DNA from: Pontibacter burrus
GTDB taxonomy: Bacteria; Bacteroidota; Bacteroidia; Cytophagales; Hymenobacteraceae
DNA length: 64,000 bases
Direction of reading: 5' to 3'
NCBI RefSeq assembly: GCF_010686685.1
Contig: NZ_JAAGWD010000004.1
Span: forward strand, 310,001 to 374,000
Part shown: positions 61,232 to 64,000 of the stretch, one piece after another
Layout: each line of letters begins with the position of its first letter
Position numbering within the stretch: position 1 is the stretch's first letter
The notes under the pieces: generated by a model
Databases searched by the model: none
The model's input: only the letters and a program-made list of their open reading frames with translations
Told to the model about the DNA's origin: nothing
Made by a program: the position numbers and the translations under genes

Positions 61232-62128
61232 TTATAGTTGATATGCAGGTTCGTTTCTCTTCTGCTCTTCCTTTATAAAATTGCTAACATAGTTGGCCAG
61301 TTCATCGGCATTTTCTTCCTGCAGAAAATGACCGCTTTCCTCAAAATGAATGACATAACATTCGTGGAAGAATCGTTTCCATTTTTGCAGCGCTTCAATT
61401 TTAACGAGCTTGTCACGCTCGCCCCACAGAATTAAAGTAGGAATGTCCTGTATGCTTTTGCGCTTTTGCCAAAGCTCTTCATACCATTTACTTACACCAA
61501 CCAGCTCGCGCGCGCAGGCAAGCGATTTTACTTTCTGCTCTGGCTGGCCTAAAGCTTTAATGTAATGCTGGCGTATACTTTCCGGCAGGTTGCTGGCATC
61601 GCCTAACAGCTCATTTACCAAAGCGTCTGTAGATACATTTAGCTTTGAATGCAGGAACTTACCCAGCGGACCAACCAGGTATTTACTTGCCTTCGAAAAT
61701 GTGTTGTGTTTTGATAGCGACCAGGTCCAGGTATTTAGCATCACTATGCTGCGCACATTTTCCGGGTGATCAAGCGCATAAGCGAGCCCGACCGGTGCTC
61801 CGAAATCGTGCACCACAAGTGTAATATTCTTTAGCTGCAGGTGGTTCATCAGGGCCTCGAAGTTGGCAGCATGGGCCCTTGGCTTATAACTGAAATCGTC
61901 CGGCTTATCAGAAAGCCCGAATCCGATCATATCCATGGCAACACAGCGGTACCGGGTGCGAAGGAGCTTTATCAGGTTTCGATAAATAAACGACCACGCC
62001 GGCGTGCCATGCACCATCACAATAACGGGGCCCTCGCCTTCGTCTATGTAATGCATTTTGCCGCAAGGTAACGTCAGGTACTTCGATTCGAATGGATATT
62101 CCTGGGGATCTAGCCAGTCTGGTTTCAT
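61232..62128 (-). CDS. Haloalkane dehalogenase-like alpha/beta hydrolase
   Basis: The 298-residue hydrolase has the oxyanion motif MVHGTPAWSF, a nucleophile Asp108 in VVHDFGAPVGLA and the acid Asp of LILWGERDKLV. The base His is in GHFLQEEN. An Asp nucleophile (HDFG) rather than Ser identifies the haloalkane dehalogenase/epoxide-hydrolase side of the superfamily. HDFG rather than HDWG means the Trp that stabilises the halide at this position is absent, so dehalogenation is uncertain; an OleB-like or epoxide hydrolase role is possible. The cap domain lies at about 135-210. It probably shares a transcript with the following 80-residue protein gene. Confidence 0.85.
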   Translation of the reverse strand: MKPDWLDPQEYPFESKYLTLPCGKMHYIDEGEGPVIVMVHGTPAWSFIYRNLIKLLRTRYRCVAMDMIGFGLSDKPDDFSYKPRAHAANFEALMNHLQLKNITLVVHDFGAPVGLAYALDHPENVRSIVMLNTWTWSLSKHNTFSKASKYLVGPLGKFLHSKLNVSTDALVNELLGDASNLPESIRQHYIKALGQPEQKVKSLACARELVGVSKWYEELWQKRKSIQDIPTLILWGERDKLVKIEALQKWKRFFHECYVIHFEESGHFLQEENADELANYVSNFIKEEQKRNEPAYQL

Positions 62129-62273
62129 AGTAAATCAGGGTGTTATTACTAAAACTATACTGTCTTTAGGCCGTGAGGTTGTTAATTTTATGTAAATCAG
62201 CCTTACTTTTTAGCTTGATATGCCGGTTAAACACTGCAGCCGGAACTATAAAAAAACTATCTTTACAGGATAT

Positions 62274-64000
62274 ATGTGTGGTATAACTGGAGTTTTCGCA
62301 TTTACAGAAGCAGGCAGGTCGGCTATTGAAAAGCTGAATCTGGCGGCCAATGCGCTCCGCCACCGCGGCCCGGATGGAGACGGTAGTTTTGTGCAATTCC
62401 CAGTGGCCCTGGCTAACCGCAGGCTGGCCGTAATCGCTCCTGGTTTAGGTGCAGACCAGCCGCATACTGACGCTACAGGTAGATACACGATCACATATAA
62501 CGGGGAAATCTTTAACTATAAAGCCCTGCGCGCTAAATTGGCAGCAAAAGGAGTTAATTTCCAGACTGAATCTGATACGGAGGTAGTACTGCAACTATAC
62601 ATTACACACGGACAGAAATTCCTTAAAAAGCTCCACGGTTTCTTTTCATTCGCTATTTACGATGCTGCCGAGCAAAGCCTTTTTATTGCCCGTGATCGTT
62701 TTGGGGAGAAGCCGTTGCTTTATTACCGCGACAGCGACCAGTTTCTATTCGGATCCGAACTAAAAGCATTAATGCAACTGGGCATGCCGCAGGAGCTTGA
62801 TTATACCTCCCTTTATCAGTACCTGCAGCTTACTTATATTCCAGCGCCTGCAACTATCCTAAAAGGTGTCAAAAAGCTGATGCCGGGGCACTCGCTGTTT
62901 ATACACAACGAAAAAGTGCAGCATCATAACTGGTACAAAGCACCATTTGACAAGGATTTAACAGAAGATACAAACCTTACTTACAGGCAACAACAGGTAC
63001 GTCTGCAACAACTGATGCGCGAAGCCGTAGCCGAACGCCTGACTGCCGATGTGCCGGTTGGCGCTTTTCTGAGCGGTGGCATTGATTCATCTATTGTTGT
63101 GGCACTTGCGTCAGAGCTAATTCCCGGGTTGCAAACCTTTTCAGCCAGCTTCCCGGAGCAGCCTTTCTTTGATGAAAGCCACTATGCCCGTTTGGTAGCT
63201 AACAAATACAAAACCAACCATACCGAAGTAAGGCTAAGCAACCAGGACCTGTATCAAAGCATTTTCGGGATGCTGGATGGGCTGAGTGAGCCCTTTGCAG
63301 ATTCGTCGGCGCTGGCAGTTTATAGTTTAAGCAGGCAAGCGAGTAAGCAGGTAAAAGTGGTATTGTCAGGTGACGGGGCAGATGAGCTTTTTGCCGGATA
63401 TAACAAGCACCGCGCTGAGTTAAAGGCAATCACAAATAGTACTGCTGCCCGGTTTATCACGGCGCTGGATCCGGTATGGGCAAATCTTCCTAAATCCAGA
63501 AACTCTTTTATCGCAAACAAAGTAAGACAACTGCACCGGTTTGCGGCTGGCGCAAAATTAGCGGCTCCGGAACGTTACTGGTTCTGGGCTACCTGGCAAC
63601 AAGAACAGCAAGCCTTAATGCTACTAAAGCCGGAACATCGGGGCAAAGCGTATAACAGGTTATATAAGGCCAGAAAAAGCAGACTGCTGGAGTGTTTAAG
63701 CAGGAACAAATATAGCCTGAACAGCGTACTTTGTGCCGACTGGCAACTGGTGCTGGCAAATGATATGCTCCCTAAAACAGACCTGATGGGTATGGCAAAC
63801 GGCCTGGAGATCAGGAGTCCGTTTCTGGATCACCGGGTAGTGAAGTTTGCTTTTTCGCTGCCGGTTTCATCTAAAATAGATAACGTATACCAGAAAAAGA
63901 TTTTGCAGGACGCATTCCGGGGATTATTGCCCGCCGAACTATACAGGCGCCCTAAAAAAGGATTCGAAGTTCCGCTATTGTCATTCCTGCAAACAGAAGG
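62274..64000 (+). CDS. asnB: Asparagine synthase (glutamine-hydrolysing), C-terminus cut by window edge
   Basis: About 575 residues are visible from the ATG at 62274. The Ntn glutaminase nucleophile Cys2 follows Met (MCGITG), and HRGPDGDG, NGEIFNY and SDTEVVL line the glutamine site. The synthetase domain has the PP-loop SGGIDSS at 267-273, followed by GDGADELFAGYN. In the family it makes asparagine from aspartate, glutamine and ATP. Many Bacteroidota paralogues instead amidate surface polysaccharides or peptides, so the family is secure but the substrate is not. The 3' end and any downstream cluster lie outside the window. Confidence 0.92.
   Translation, partial: MCGITGVFAFTEAGRSAIEKLNLAANALRHRGPDGDGSFVQFPVALANRRLAVIAPGLGADQPHTDATGRYTITYNGEIFNYKALRAKLAAKGVNFQTESDTEVVLQLYITHGQKFLKKLHGFFSFAIYDAAEQSLFIARDRFGEKPLLYYRDSDQFLFGSELKALMQLGMPQELDYTSLYQYLQLTYIPAPATILKGVKKLMPGHSLFIHNEKVQHHNWYKAPFDKDLTEDTNLTYRQQQVRLQQLMREAVAERLTADVPVGAFLSGGIDSSIVVALASELIPGLQTFSASFPEQPFFDESHYARLVANKYKTNHTEVRLSNQDLYQSIFGMLDGLSEPFADSSALAVYSLSRQASKQVKVVLSGDGADELFAGYNKHRAELKAITNSTAARFITALDPVWANLPKSRNSFIANKVRQLHRFAAGAKLAAPERYWFWATWQQEQQALMLLKPEHRGKAYNRLYKARKSRLLECLSRNKYSLNSVLCADWQLVLANDMLPKTDLMGMANGLEIRSPFLDHRVVKFAFSLPVSSKIDNVYQKKILQDAFRGLLPAELYRRPKKGFEVPLLSFLQTE

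Overview
The window comes from a Bacteroidota chromosome, most likely order Cytophagales near Hymenobacteraceae (Pontibacter-like). The genus is an inference. The evidence is a SusC/SusD pair, Oar-like and FecA-like TonB-dependent receptors, a TonB receptor paired with a DUF4249 lipoprotein, the type IX secretion protein PorQ, many short-lipobox lipoproteins and promoters of the TTG-N19-TAnnTTTG type. Genes are densely packed. No rRNA, tRNA, CRISPR array, prophage or transposase gene was seen.

Layout. 1-4,773: two tandem Oar-like TonB receptors on the minus strand; the first runs off the left edge. 4,948-9,834: an NlpC/P60 lipoprotein, a GlcD-like FAD oxidase, a PH-like membrane protein, OsmC and a GH3 enzyme. 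9,835-10,543: repeat-rich gap. 10,544-13,065: dxr and rseP. 13,404-16,144: DUF4184 membrane protein and a PD40/OmpA protein. 16,330-21,412: lon, porQ, hslU. 21,590-28,573: a YD-repeat lipoprotein, an SDR bracketed by inverted repeats, acs, an alpha/beta hydrolase broken by an in-frame TAG, a membrane protein, RidA and a Nudix hydrolase. 28,574-29,590: second repeat-rich gap.

29,591-36,152 is a tightly packed run with overlaps (plsC, gatC, an 11-TM/TPR protein, an ABC ATPase, a PduO-type adenosyltransferase, a branched-chain aminotransferase). It lies between a good promoter and a terminator. prfB follows, with a classic programmed +1 frameshift. 37,685-43,521 is a SusC-SusD-lipoprotein-lipoprotein operon and 43,631-47,095 a TonB receptor/DUF4249 operon. 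Then come rnhB, a CHASE3 histidine kinase with a receiver-only response regulator, a methyltransferase, a DUF2911 protein, a small barrel protein, an ABC exporter, a sodium:solute symporter, an MBL hydrolase, a small envelope protein, an M61 peptidase, a third repeat-rich gap, an 80-residue protein, a dehalogenase-fold hydrolase and the start of asnB.

Two genome-scale signals stand out. First, a short palindrome (10-mer AACTATAGTT, usually seen as CTATAGTT or AACTATAG) recurs throughout, in genes and gaps, at a density far above chance. It even forms the stem of the terminator after acs. Second, a structured repeat unit of about 370-380 bp occurs three times (9,978; 29,072; 60,131). Each copy lies 150-190 bp upstream of a gene (dxr, plsC, M61 peptidase) and points the same way as that gene. 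These two signals are the best candidates for something undescribed.
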